Below, piece after piece: positions 1-12,190 of a stretch of DNA of 64,000 nucleotides. This stretch comes from Pyxicephalus adspersus (Eukaryota > Chordata > Amphibia > Anura > Pyxicephalidae). The notes beneath the pieces are model-generated. The model searched no databases, had not been told where the DNA came from, and saw only the letters and a program-made list of their open reading frames with translations. The first letter of the stretch is position 1. Each line of letters begins with the position of its first letter. The translations under genes were made by a program, and so were the position numbers. The DNA is taken from NCBI RefSeq assembly GCF_032062135.1, contig NC_092861.1, positions 119,696,234-119,760,233 of the forward strand. The letters are read 5' to 3'.

Positions 1-660
1 ATATTTATCTTTTCTTGGTTATGTATTTTTATATCTTTTTATCACATCCTGTGGTGTAATCGGTGATCAAGAGTCCTTTGGTTTAATCAACTGGCCAAAA
101 AATTAAAAGGAATGAAATGATTCTTTTATTCTGTGACACAATTTTGGCCAGTTGATTACAAGCCTGCCCACCACGACAAGGTAGACTCTTTTAGGGCAGG
201 ACCTACACTAAACTACGCTAATCTAACCTACTCAATGCTAGTCATCGTTTTTCTAGTGTTGGATGCGTGTTGGTAGTAGGCCTCATCCTATAGACTGTGT
301 GATCTGCTCTACATTCATGTGCTATGATGGTCTATCTCGATGTCTATATTGTTTTACTCCTATTCTATTATATTCTATCTCAAACGTAATCTTATTACAT
401 CTACAATGTATCTGAATGTTATCCCTGTTCTAATTTATCGTATCATAATTTATCTAAATCCTATTTTAGATAATATTATCTTAACTTTTATGAATTTTAT
501 CCTTATTTATCCTCATTTTAAACTTTTTAAACTTAACTTTTGTCATCTTTACCTTATTTTACCGAAACTGAGTTTATTTTAAACCTATTTATATACTTTT
601 ATGTTACATGTATGTTACTTTTATTTGAACTTTTTTTTTTTCTGTCTTGCCAAAGAAGGT

Positions 661-686
661 AGGGGGCTAAATATTTGTAGCCCCCT
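661..686. other. Short perfect hairpin, conserved in both duplication copies
   Basis: AGGGGGCTA at 661-669 pairs perfectly with TAGCCCCCT at 678-686 across an 8-nt loop. It sits in a T-rich stretch. The role is unknown; it may be the end of an old transposable element. Confidence 0.5.
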
Positions 687-689
687 CCC

Positions 690-1640
690 AAAATCACAGG
701 AGCTCATCTCAGCTGGGGAGACCCCATAGGATTTTCTCCTCAGGACTTTATGTAGGCGTATATAGTACCCCTTACACATTCCCTGAAGAGTTAGTGCAGC
801 CCTAAAATTAAGGAGACAACACTCCTTTTTTTATTACCCCCTGAGCAGTAACCCAGAGTGAGACTCGGTGTAGCTAAACCTATGGGAAAAGATAGAATAT
901 CGAGTCTTACCTGATCAGCCGGCTTCGTCCTCTGGCGTCCTTTGCCTCTTCTTTCTTTCTCCGGACATGGTTCTCTGCACCCGATTAGTCACCAATTCCC
1001 GGTGACATCGGTGCATGCGGACATTCTGTTCGGGGAGGGAAATTAAAATCTATTTGTATTGCATTCAAAACAAAATACCTGTATTGAATGCAATACAGTG
1101 GATTTATATGTGTAAAAGCTGTACATTGTCTTTTATGAAAATGTATTTAACAGTATATTATAATAGTATGAGAATCATATTTATTTATTTTTTTTATTTT
1201 AATAATTAAAAAATATTGTGTTTTATTAATGTACTATTCTGACATGATTAATTCTTTCAAACTTTGTTATACTCATAGTATTATAATATACTGTAAAATA
1301 AAATTTCTTGAAAAACAATGTACCACTTTTAGACATGTAAAACCGTACACAAATGAACCGCCCAGGAGCTTAATAAAATAATAATGACCTTTTGCAATGT
1401 CCTTTGAAATGCAAATAGGAGATCCCATATAGAATGATCCAGCGCTGGCTGTTCCCAATGCAAAATATATCCTTACCCAAAAATCCTTTGATGTCATTGG
1501 CCCTGAGAAAATACATTTATACCACCTATTAGGGTTAGTGTTAAAGGAAATTGAAATTAAATGAAATAAAACACATACCTGATTGGGTTGAGGTAATTGC
1601 TGGCAAAGGATCCAGCCAACAGATATGTCCATACTGATGT
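690..1640. other. Intergenic, shared with 20424-21430; no gene of its own
   Basis: It is AT-rich. Around 840-900 it carries a repeat-like block (CCCAGAGTGAGACTCGG). At 1273-1497 lies the counterpart of the 3' untranslated exon of the copy 2 RING gene, behind a conserved 75-bp intron-like sequence. Open reading frames here show mostly amino-acid-changing differences between the two copies, so I do not call them coding. Confidence 0.5.
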
Positions 1641-1643
1641 CAT

Positions 1644-1814
1644 TCATATGGGTAGGATCTGTCTGAAGTTGATGAAAATTTCTCCATCTTCTGATATAAC
1701 GATGGAAATCAGTGGGCGCGGATCGATGATTTCCGCAGGAGCAAGAAATGAGAGTTCTCTTTGCAGTTTGTCAGACCATATATAAACTCCCCGCATACCT
1801 TCAATGCCAGTATC
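1644..1814 (-). pseudogene. Remnant last coding exon of the RING-H2 gene (copy 1)
   Basis: This is the copy 1 counterpart of the exon at 21439-21609. It still reads open for 56 codons plus a TGA stop and differs from copy 2 by two conservative residue changes (Leu to Ile and the final Val to Ile). The two upstream exons, including the RING-H2 domain, are absent because about 1.37 kb present in copy 2 is missing here. The acceptor AG survives (CTGCAG) but its pyrimidine tract was removed by the deletion. The fragment cannot encode a RING protein. Confidence 0.75.
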
Positions 1815-2500
1815 CTGCAGTCCCCATTTAGTTGGATGTTAATAAAACTGAGCAAGAATACAGTAAGGGTGCTTAAGCCTTGTGTTTAGTACCTTTACTA
1901 TTAGTAGTACCCTCTAATGTCTTCAGTGCAATCACTATAACAGATCAAGAACACAGACAGTGATCATTGGCATAGCATATTAGCATGGTAAGAGGTGGCA
2001 ATACCATTCTAGCTTGCACCACAGCAACCAGATATCATCAAACTTTAATTCTGTAAAATGATAAAAAAAAAGCCTGGAGGATGATAAAGTCAACGCAGAT
2101 AAGTTTTTTTTTTTTTTTGCGCTTAATTAATTTAAACCCAATTAATCAGTAGCGAACACAAAACAATGGCTAGTATTTATAGTTTGAGTGTAATAATGAT
2201 TCTTTCCCACTTGTTACTGAAGGTGTAATAGGGGAAGTTGTAATAAATGTGTTTTGCTGATCCTCTTATCATAAGTCTCCTTGGCAGAGTCCTGGCAATG
2301 TCAGTATGGTCCATATTGCTGCAAACTTGCTCCTGAGGTTGTCAGTATGGTGGTGAGTCTAGCTCCGTAAATATGATTTCATTTGTGTCAGTAGTGTGCT
2401 GATTCATTCTGTAGGACATTTTTCTAGATGTGTCAGTCCTGCACTATCTCTTCATATCCTTAGTACCTACCGCGTTAACACACCTATCCATGTGCATGTG

Positions 2501-3041
2501 TTACCCCCCTGGCGTTCTAATTATGTCCGTATTATTATGTCAAAATAATGAGGTCTGTAATTCTTAGGAATAACTTCTGGGTATGAAAAAGTTTGAAACA
2601 CAAATCATAAACTATAATATAATAAATAGTTATAAATAATTTTATTATAAAAATTTTAAATAAAATAAACTTATACAAAAGTACAAAAAATACAAAATGT
2701 AAAAAAAAATTACATTTGTCCAAACAAGGGTACAATAATAGAATAAACTTTTGAATTTATTATTTGGATTAATTCTTATAACTTTTTTACTGTGATCAAT
2801 GTTTTAAAAGCAGATTGCAACGTAATCTTTTACTGATGTAATGTAATGCTTTTAAATTTCCTGCCAAGCCAGGCCTCCCCGGCATACTGGTGCTTCACAC
2901 ATCACATTGATCGAGCCGGGGATGTGATGCAGAAGTCGGCTGTGGCTTTTTTTTCTTACCCCGAGTATGACTCAGGGTTTGTGCTTTTGGTATGTATAAT
3001 TCACCCCGGGCCACACTTGGGAATACCGCCAAGGCGGTTAA
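2501..3041. repeat. Non-autonomous DNA transposon-like repeat with CCTTGGCGG-type ends
   Basis: The left end reads TTACCCCCCTGGCG; the right end, complemented, reads TTAACCGCCTTGGCGG. This gives imperfect terminal inverted repeats about 540 bp apart. The inside is AT-rich on the left and has the CCCCGAGTATGACTCAGGG block on the right. It is shared with copy 2 at 23666-24225, so it predates the duplication. Confidence 0.55.
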
Positions 3042-3639
3042 TGTGGTAGCGATGATGTCACTTCATAGGTTTCAGAATGTGTCAGTACAGTACTTGTATC
3101 TCTGCAGTCATGTTACGAGCTGAAATTTAGTTTAATTCCAAAAGTTTTATTGGTTTTGTATAGGGAAGGGAACAGAAAAAACATTTGGGGTGTATGGGAA
3201 CAAACAGGGATAAAAAGAACATAGATGGTTACATCAGTTTAACAGGACTATAACAACAAATGGCATTTGACAAGGGAAAGGCTGTAGAGTTGCAGATTAA
3301 GTGAGGACGCACAGTATATGATAAGTCTAAATATATTTGTAACCTGTATTGTAAACAATCTGAATTCTCACAAAAATTGTGACTGTGACACATCCTGTGG
3401 AAGCTATCTATCCCAACATTTCTGTGTTCCATTATAACATGTCCTTCAGTCTTTCCTTGAGCAAACATAATCAAAAACTTAACTATTACTGAAGGAAGGT
3501 GGAGGTAAAGGGGGTAGTGAGGAACTTCTATGAACATAATGAACTATTAACATAGTTGTTTTGTAGAACTCTTGCATTTTATTTTGAACAGTATAGGTTA
3601 ACTCATTGTTTGTCATTATTCAATTTATTTTGTGTTTAG

Positions 3640-6210
3640 TAAAATCGATGGGAATGCTGACAGATTTCCAATAGCATGCAATTGTTGTCAGGGCTGACAA
3701 AAAGATATAGGATATCAATCGGGCAGTCGCCCTAGGTATATCTTCACCTATCTTGGAGAAAAGTGTGCTCTCCACCCCCTTCGGCAGGCTGACTTGTGTT
3801 ACTGAGTATATTAAATCATACTGAATCTTTGGACACGAGGACAAACGCACCAAGCATGAAAAACTGTGCCCATTTGACCAAAACCTCTATAACAAAAGGG
3901 AGATAAGTTTGGGTTCAGTTTATGCAGCCGAATGGGAACCAAAGACCAGCACATGAAAATCTTATAGTTAGACTTTATCAAAGACGTGTTGAGGGAATTT
4001 TTTGTCAATCCTGTATTTCCCATTCTGTACCAAGGTCTGCTTCCGATTGTGTCATATAGAATAGTTTCTTAAGAGGGTCGAACAAAAATAGTTACACTGA
4101 GGATATTTAAATCTCAGTGATGGAGGAACATGACTTTTCAAAGACTGTTGACCAAAGTGGGGTGAGGCTCTTTTTAACTTCGATTGTATGAAAGAGCATA
4201 TTTAAAAATATGAGAACTCTTCAAGGGTGGGGGAGAATTTTTATTATTCAGGTGGGAGAGGCCTAATATGTTCCTTCCATCCTAAAGGTCACCTATCCTT
4301 AACAAGCCCTCGTTGGCCCACCTCTCAAATTGTCTTTTGTCACAGCTTGGGGGGAACTTCAGGTTGATAAATAGGAGCAAGGGGAGTATGAGAGGAATTT
4401 AGTTTGTGGTTTCCTTTTTGGCCATCCCAAATTTATAGGGGGAGGATAAAGATGGACGTCATATTGTCTCTTGGACGGAGGAATCCACATAAGAACCTCT
4501 ATTGGGTTAGAAGGGCAAAACAGAACTTTTACAGCGGTCCACTGCGGCGGGGTGTCTGGCATAGTACATTGCCCCAGGGTAGCAAGCTGTTCTATGGTAA
4601 AATAACAAGTTTGGTGCTCCTAGGCCCCCCTTCATCTTTGGAGTGTAGAGGGTTGCAGAACTGATGCTATGTTATTTAGAAACCCATGTAAACCTAAGTA
4701 GTCTGTTTTAGATGTTTGACCAACTTAGAAATTGGGGTTAGTAGGGTGTGAAAGAGGTATAATATCCTCAACAACATGTTAATTTTTGCCGCTGCTCTTC
4801 TATCAAACTTGGATGTAGGAGAGTCTGTCCAATTGTTTAGATCATTAATTAATGCTATGAAGAGGGGCAGGTAATTGGCTTCATATAGTGGGGAGAGTGT
4901 CTGTGTCCTTTTAATTCCCAAGTATGGTATGGATTTCATGGCCCACACAAAGTCAAAGCTGTTTTGAAGCTGTGAGACCAGTGCATTTGGGAGTGATATG
5001 TTAAGAGCCAGAAATTTGTTCCTAATGTTTGTCAGGCCTGAAACACAACTGTAATTACTAAAAGAGGAACTAAACTAAAAACTGCCTAAAAAAAAAAATC
5101 AACTTAACTTTAATCCCGCATCCGTCATCCGTCCCGAAGCCGGCGCCCCGGATGCCACCATCTTCTTCTTTTCTTCCTGGTTCTTCATTTCTACGTCACT
5201 CAACCCAGGCGTGAGATCGGGTGACATAGGATAAAAAAATTAGGGGGTAGTGTTGCGGACTTTTTTTTAAAGAAAAAAAAACGAGTGTTGCACTAAAAAA
5301 AAACAAAAAAAAAAACAACAGAATTTTTACCTTACATAAAAGAGTTGTCTACCCTTTTATGTAAAGTGAAATTTCTGAGTTTAGGTATGCTTTAAGCAGA
5401 TTGGGTAGTGAGGTCACAGGAAATGTAATCTATCTGCAAACAAGCCACACTTATGTTCAGTCAGGCCACAGGTGATTACTTTTATTTCTTGGTTCTGTCT
5501 AATAGCTATAGTTATTAGTTCTATGCCTAATGCGAACAGAAGGGGGATAGAGGACAACCCCGCTTAGTCCCCCTCTGTATGTGAAACCAATGGAGACTAA
5601 TAGCTCTTAATTCAAATTTGTGCTGAGAGTGGAATAGAGAGATGTGATGATTTCAGGGAACGCATTGGCCAAAGTCCAATTTTCCAAGCACCGCTATTAG
5701 ATTGTTCTAAGATAGGCTGTGAAAAGCTTTGTGTAGATCCAGAGAAAGTAGCATAGCTTCTCCATCCCATCCCCCATCCCATTTTCCTGTGATGGCTGAG
5801 ATTAAGTCTATGGTACTCCTGGTCTGATCTGGGGCTTGGCGGTTATGCAGAAACCCCATCTGATTTGGATGAAACTAGCCACCTAGATAGGCACTAAATC
5901 ATTCATAGAGAACTTTAGTCATGATCTTAAGGTCGCAGTTGATCAATGATAGGAGTCTATAATTAGAAACTTGTATGATCTTTACCGGGCCAGTTTTGGA
6001 AAAACATAGTGCCACCCCTCACTATTTGTCCTTAGCGTTGGCCAAAATACTAATGGAACATGTCTATGAAGGTAGTTAGGATAGGAGAGAGAGGAGAAAT
6101 GAGTTTCCTGCAAAGTTAGTTCATCAACTCCCACCAAATGATAGTACTGAAAGTCCTTGCCTCTTTTTATTGGAGTGTTATGGCAACGCACAGTATGTGT
6201 AAAAGGCATG
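3640..6210 (-). mobile_element. Degenerate L1-type LINE ORF2 fragment
   Basis: Read on the minus strand, pieces of an L1-like ORF2 appear in the right order. There is an endonuclease fragment with LQETHF near 6110, reverse transcriptase blocks LLSLDLHKAF and GCPLSP at about 5560-5760, a post-RT block YLGIKRTQTLSPLYEANY at about 4860-4910, and a C-terminal block GTVFHAWCVCPRVQRF near 3830-3880. Many stops and frameshifts make it dead. It is interrupted by a MITE at about 5049-5397. The equivalent slot in copy 2 holds a different L1 portion. Confidence 0.75.
5049..5397 (+). repeat. MITE with AAAGAGGAACTAAAC end, inserted in the L1
   Basis: It begins AAAGAGGAACTAAAC and ends GAGTTTAGGTATGCTTTAA, so the ends are imperfect inverted repeats. 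The right 120 bp match 51670-51797 closely. This is a shortened member of the family seen complete at 51272-51797 and, on the other strand, at about 29205-29605. Confidence 0.6.
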
Positions 6211-6509
6211 AGGTAAAGCCGTTACCACTTAAAATTGGCAGCGATTTTAGTCACAGTCTCAAAATCTTTGTAAAATGCAAACACATTAAGGAGGAAAATT
6301 AGCAAGTAGCAAAAAAAGATATGGTCAATAGTCCACGGTAAAATAGGATATGGCGTTCTGTTGAGTGGTTTACAGGTTGGCAACTCCCACAATGTCACTG
6401 CAGAACGATGGTTGGGTGGTATTCATGAAGATTTTCATTGCATCTACGAAGAATGGGAGACCTGGGTCTGAATAGGGGAAAAGTCAGCTTTGGTGCCACC
6501 TGCTGGAGA

Positions 6510-7182
6510 TTAGTAATCTAGTAAACATGGGCAGCTAGCTGTGGTTTAACTGTTAAAAAGACTGCACCACTTATCTGGGTTTGTGAATCTCCAAAGATAA
6601 ATGAGATTTGGATGCTCTCTACTATTATCCTCTATTTGTTAAGATTTTATCTGAGCTCAAAAGCAGGAAATATCTCCAAATCTCATTTCCAGGACGGTGT
6701 CATCTTAAGAATTTGATTCGTTTGTCCACATTGCTATACCCACTGCATACACTGACATTGTGGCTTCAAAATAAAGACTTTTAGAGATTGGAGAGGGGTT
6801 TTCACATTTTATATGGAAGGGAAGACATGTTTTTTCTTCCTAGAACTTCAAGAAGAACACGGGGGTCAACTTCCCAAGCATTAGACTCCATAACCTAGCA
6901 AGTTTATTTAGGCATGAACATGATTAGCCATGCTTGACATGGTTTTATACCCAATCAAAATTGTAAAAGTGATCTACTCCATGTCCCAATTCGTGCTTTA
7001 CCCCCAACTATTAAACAAAATATTTTGTGGATAGATACTTTGAACACATGGAGGGAGTTAAACAGACTTATTGGCCCCCCCTAGTCTTTTGTCACCCAGA
7101 ATACCCTTTTGTTTACCTTTGTTTTTTCCCCCAGGCCGCAAAACCTGCACTTTCTGCATCTGGGCAACTAGGGGCATCAACA

Positions 7183-7223
<41 letters not shown>

Positions 7224-7800
7224 TATATACAGGTTAGAAGTTTTGTACAGGCGAAAAGAGCTCAAAGGCAGACTTTCCACTGTCAAACTAACAAAAATTC
7301 ACTACTTCAGGAGGGATCTAGTGACAAATCCACATCTTGGATCTATTCTATACTAAGAGAATGCCTCGCCCCAGACCCTTCAGGCGGTCTTGAAAATGGG
7401 CTGATCTGATAAACTTCTCCTTGTGGGATCAATAGCAACTCATGCAATCAGGATAACAAGTAAAGCCTGGTGGAAAAATACATTTTAAGGTTTCCTACAT
7501 AGAGCATACTGGGCATTTGACTTCCAGCCCACCACCGCACAGAATGGCTGACCACATACCCCAAGTAATCAGTATCCAAACCGAATCCGATTCATTTACT
7601 CTGAAATACTAAAGTTTTAGGATAGGGCATGTCATTATATGACTGGGGTCTTAGAACAAACCAGATTTTGTGCCCTATAGGTGTACTTCATGCTTTGGGG
7701 TAAAGAGGTCATGTATTGCAAAAGTGGCATTTCTAGATTTTTTAGATCTTTTTCTAACGCATTAACTGTTGCCATCCTTACCAAATCTGTTGGAGGTAAG
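6510..7800 (+). mobile_element. Plus-strand L1-like ORF2 fragment (copy 1)
   Basis: Broken plus-strand reading frames resemble the region after the L1 reverse transcriptase: FSHFIWKGRH near 6800, then FPSIRLHNLASLFRH near 6880. The same fragment lies in copy 2, so it predates the duplication. A dinucleotide tract of about 37 bp (7185-7221) sits inside it. The boundaries are approximate. Confidence 0.55.
7185..7221. repeat. (AT)n microsatellite
   Basis: An uninterrupted AT dinucleotide run. It is absent from the matching position of copy 2 (near 26575). Confidence 0.95.
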
Positions 7801-9276
7801 GCAGCTGTTACACAAATTACTAATTAATCGACAAATGTAATACTTTTTAAAACCCTACATTTCTTCACCACTTGGTCCAAGTTTTTGGTCAGAGATATGT
7901 CTGAAGATACACTGATTGATATTATGAAAATGTTTGAATACACTAAATGGTATTGTTAGGAGAAACTGAGAGTCATGCTGGGAGCACCGGATTTAAGGCC
8001 ACCAGTTTTGTTCCCTTTAGGTATTTTGAGAGAGTTTATGGGTGACAATATTTTGGTACAATTGACCTATATGCTACCTTGAATCTTAAATACTTACCTC
8101 TTTGATTTGATTATTAATGAGAGTCGCTCATGAGGGTTTTATGTGTGTTTATAGCTGTAAAATACCCGAGTGAGGTTTGTTTGTTAAATTTTTTTTTTTG
8201 TTTTCATGTTGTTACCTATTATGACTCAGAATGTATTCTACCGCTCCCCTCATATGCTGTAAACTTTTCAGAAAGCAGGCAGCCATGCATATTTTTCAAT
8301 TTGGTATACACAGTATAACCTTCCACATTGGAACTGATGTCTTTGTTTGACACAATGCTCATGGAACATTTTCAATCTTTTCACTTTTTTATTTGTATTA
8401 TTTGTATAATCTTTCAAAAATTCTAAAATAAATTATATGAAAAAAAGACTGCTTGTCAAATTCTGCATCCTATCAACTCACTTTGTTCTTTATGTCTCCT
8501 AAACCAGCCTTTACTGACCTTTTTTATACACGGAGAACCCTTGAAATAACTTTGCAGTCCCCAGGGAACCCCTGCTATATATACTATATACACAACTTAC
8601 CGTACAATTACAAGGTGGCCAATAGGAAGAATGCCTCTTACACTGCTGGCCAGTGGGCAGATTGCCACCCTTACAGATAGCCAAAAAGACCATTAGTGTC
8701 AGTTAAATTGATCTGAGTGAACCTCTAGCAACCTCTGGAAGAACCATAGGGTTCCACAGAACCCAGTTTCAGAAACAAAATCCTAAACCATTAGTCGTAA
8801 CTACTTGGAATTTATTTGATAATGATGCCGTAGTTGAAATTTTAGGGGGTACTAGCCACAAGTGTCCCCTACTTGCACTTACATTTTCGGTTTTGGATTA
8901 CATGTTTATCCAGACCTTTTAGACAATGTGAAAAGTTGATTGACCAGGGCAAAAAGGGGAGATTGGGCTGTTCTACCACCAATGATTCTTAGTCTAGGGG
9001 CCCTTTCTGTGACTGACCAGTTTCTTTTGGGCAGCCACAAAACCACCTCCCACACTTACCAGCACAAGGGAGAGCATGGAGAATAGAGCAATCAAATAGA
9101 GTTAGCCATCTGGGAGGTGAGTGATTTTGTGTATGTATATGCACATCAGTGTACTGCTATGCTTTAGTAATAAAGCTGTGATAGTAAAATGAATCATAAG
9201 GGGTGCTGAGCACTGTACTGTTTATATATGTGACCCCAGCATTATGTCCATTACATACACCTGATCTCAACACTTT
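7801..9276. other. Intergenic, shared with 27331-28880; no gene seen
   Basis: The two copies align through most of this stretch. Copy 1 has an extra interspersed repeat at about 8515-8795, and copy 2 has extra sequence at about 28080-28510. No splice-flanked open frame or known protein motif was found. Confidence 0.5.
8515..8795 (+). repeat. Interspersed repeat, copy-1-specific
   Basis: The block contains CGGAGAACCCTTGAAATAAC, GTGGCCAATAGGAAGAATG and ATAGCCAAAAAGACC, and ends near GGGTTCCACAGAACCC. A diverged relative lies at about 37590-37860. Copy 2 goes directly from CTTTACTGACC to TTTGAGAAACAAA, so the body is absent there. Confidence 0.6.
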
Positions 9277-9485
9277 GGCCCTGATATATTAAAATTCCTC
9301 CAAGGCTGGTAAGAATACACTTCACTATCAGTGAAGCTGGGTAATCCAGCAAACTTGGAATGGATTTCCTGAAAGTTATTAGCAAAATTTCTGGACCAGA
9401 TTAATTCCAGGTTTGTTGTATCACCCAGCTTCACTGATGAAAGTGTATTCTCTCCAGCTTTGGAAAATGTTAATAAACTGGGGCC
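9277..9485. repeat. Foldback MITE (GGCCC ends), copy-1-specific
   Basis: The left arm (CTCCAAGGCTGG ... CAGTGAAGCTGGGTAATCC) is complementary to the right arm (CACCCAGCTTCACTG ... CCAGCTTTGGA), giving long imperfect inverted arms and ends of GGCCC type. Copy 2 has the uninterrupted site near 28890. The same family occurs at about 63412-63630. Confidence 0.8.
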
Positions 9486-9489
9486 TATG

Positions 9490-12016
9490 TGTATTGAACA
9501 CTTTTGACAAAAGCAGAGTAGGCTGTTTTTTTGTAAAACCATACCTTTTTAAATCCTAGTGCACGACAACAATCTGCAACATCACTGTTCACCTACCAAT
9601 GCCAGGTCATTCACAATCTTAGTGGAGCAGTGGGAGAAATACACATTACATACCTCTTAGGCTCTTTTGACAGTAGTGGTGCCTTGTGCTTGGTTCAGTG
9701 CTGTCACATATAGGTCAGAGAAACATTCCATACCCTGTGCAAGCTCTAGGCAGTCAGATTTGAGGTTATAATGCTCTGAGGTTCCATCCATCTGATTGAA
9801 ACCTCAGACTTCATAATCTGATAATGAATAAGTAAATGATCAGATGACTTATCCAAGTGGACCTAAACTTAAATTTTTACCTTACATAAAAGGGTGGACA
9901 ACCTTGTTTATTTTGTGTGTGTGTGTGGTGGGGGTGGGAAATAAAGTGATGGTTTTTATAGGAGAGAATTACCCTTAGTGCATATTTTATACTTTCCACA
10001 TTTATTTATAATAATACCTCTCTGGGTAAGTCCCAAATAATTCTAACAAAGATCTAAAGTTAGTGGGGCTAAACCTAAGAAGAAATTAGGGTTGTTGTGT
10101 TATATAAATAAAAAAATATATGCCCCTTGCATACATTTTATTATTTCTTTGTTATTAATGGTATGTGGAATAACATGCATTATGTAAATAATTATCTCAA
10201 CATTCCCTGAAGAAGCTATAAGGTGAAACGTGTCAAGAGACAAATTGCAGTTACCTAATTATTTTGCCAAAAAACTTTTGCTTGGATGCACTAATTGATC
10301 TTTTTTCAGATGAATTGTACACTGACAACACATAAACTTTGTAACTACCAATTATTGTGAATAAGTGCATTTTTGATTTACATGCCACAAACCCCTTCAT
10401 TTCTTCTTTGGTTTCAGCCACACTCACTCTGGTTTGGGATTTGAAACAAATTTTTCTTCCTTATTTGTTTTCTGCCTTTTACAGTGTACATACTGCACAT
10501 GTTATTGCTCATGCTATGAGGAAACTAAAAAGCTTTAAGTCTTTTGGCATTCAAGTAGTTGGCAACAATATGCAAGCTGCAGGAACAAAAAACATCAAGA
10601 GAAAATACTCACCTGTTCTCACTGCCTTATTTTTTGTTAACGTTTTTAGCTGTATGGAAAGGGATGGAGTTTTGCTTAAAGGCCATTGGAAAGAAATGTT
10701 GGATCATTACATTTGTTTAATTCTATTATCAACTTGAATTCCGTATGATTTGTTTCAACATGAGGTACGATAAATGTACCTAAACCTAAGCTGAATATTT
10801 AAGAGACTGAAGATTTATCAGATTAATACCTATGGAGGGGCCGACTATCATAGCGACCCTTAACCGAAAGCAAAGCTAGAGACTGGATCACAATTTTGTA
10901 GAAGTAGCCGCCTATGGGCCATACAGCAATGATTTTAGAGGAACAGACTAGAAAAAAACCTTGGGGTCATCATCACTAAAAAGTAAATGTGCTCTCTTTT
11001 CAGTTAAATAATTTATGCAGATGTATGGTTATAATGTAATAATGTGAATATTAGCACTGTGTTTAAATAAGTGAAAAAAGCCCAAATAGTCCTTATATTA
11101 GCTTTTATTTCTATATACACAAATGCATGGGAACACTGCATATTGTATACCAAATCAAAACATGTAGAAAAATAGAATTAATAAAATATAGAAATTTTTC
11201 CCAACTCAACTGTATATTTTAAAAAATAATCATTTAATCATAATATGATTTGATATATATATAATATATCTTAATAATATTGAATGATATGTACTTCTGA
11301 GACCTTAGATCTAAACTTTAAGTGCACATAGGAAAAAAAAAAACAAAAACAATAAATGAGGTTTTGTATTTAATAACAAAAATTATTCATGTATGTGTAT
11401 TTTTAAATACAACTTCTATAAATATCCTGCTCCTGCTTTCTGTAACTACCTAAATAGCAACTCTGTAAATAGGAGAGGGGAGGGACAATATGTTGAGCCA
11501 TTCAGTCCCGAGACTATCAATCAGAGTCAGCAGAATCTCACATCTCTTATGGTTTGTCTACAGATAAGTGGTTGTAGACACACTTCTATACCAGTGCACT
11601 GCTATTATTTAGTAGGAATTCTAGACAAAAGGTATAAGGGTACTGGCACAATCCACTTTTCTAAATGTTCCCTATAGCAAATGTTTTCTTCTTGAGTTCA
11701 GGTCTACTTAACATTCTTCACAATCCATTATTGTGTTGTTAAAGCTTTGTCATTGCCACATGGATATCCATAGCCTACAGTTTGCCGTGTACATGTGACT
11801 ACATAGAGGTAGTTCATGAAAATACATCTAAACGTCACACTGTTCCATTAAAGCCATTTCCCACAATCCAACACTTGTAGTTATTATAAAAAAGGCATTT
11901 TTACACCTTATACACTGTCCATACTTCTCTAGAAAAATATTAGGAACAGTTAATTCCAAATACTGTTTGGACAGGTTGTTGTTTTAATTGAGTTCACATT
12001 GGTCATTAATTTATCA
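9490..12016. other. Intergenic, copy 1 counterpart of the KAT14 downstream region
   Basis: It aligns with about 28900-33520 apart from the Tc1 and MITE insertions of copy 2. Near 10201 and 31651 there is a repeat-like block (ATTCCCTGAAGAAG ... GTGAAACGTGTC). A plus-strand open frame at 10357-10737 follows an acceptor-like CTTTTACAG, but a one-base A-run difference shifts the frame in copy 2; I do not call it a gene. The signal matching the copy 2 poly(A) site is changed here from AATAAA to ATTAAA. Confidence 0.5.
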
Positions 12017-12190
12017 TTACCTTTGCAGACGAAGGAAGAAGGCATTTTTGCATTCTGTGCTGTCTTAGGCGTAATACTTGCCATAGAAATCAAGGATGTA
12101 CTCTTCTGTCTTAAATCCAAACTTCGTGTAGAGCAGCATTGCAGGATTGTTTGCAGACACATGTAGAGTAATGTCCTTCCCCATACAAGT
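12017..12190 (-). pseudogene. Duplicated, decayed last exon of KAT14
   Basis: This aligns base for base with KAT14 exon 10 (33522-33695). I count 13 differences in 174 nt, including an adjacent two-base change that turns the Ile codon of KYYAIDS into a TAA stop, 15 codons before the normal end. Other changes are Val to Ile, Gln to Thr, Asp to Gly, His to Asn and Arg to Gln. The splice acceptor (TTTTTGACAG) is intact, but no upstream KAT14 exon was duplicated with it. It lies downstream of the real gene on the same strand, so it could in principle be reached by read-through and alternative splicing. The excess of amino-acid-changing differences indicates no constraint. Confidence 0.93.

Noticed and set aside
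1273..1647. 124-codon minus-strand frame, related to 21069-21320, that reads like a small membrane protein
   Set aside because: Most differences between the copies change the residue, it lies across a GT-AG intron, and the copy 2 counterpart sits behind the RING stop codon next to poly(A) signals. It is better explained as 3' UTR.
10357..10737. Plus-strand 126-codon open frame, with a counterpart at 31829-32203, behind CTTTTACAG
   Set aside because: A one-base difference in an A-run shifts the frame in copy 2, the C-terminal halves are unrelated, and no family is recognised.
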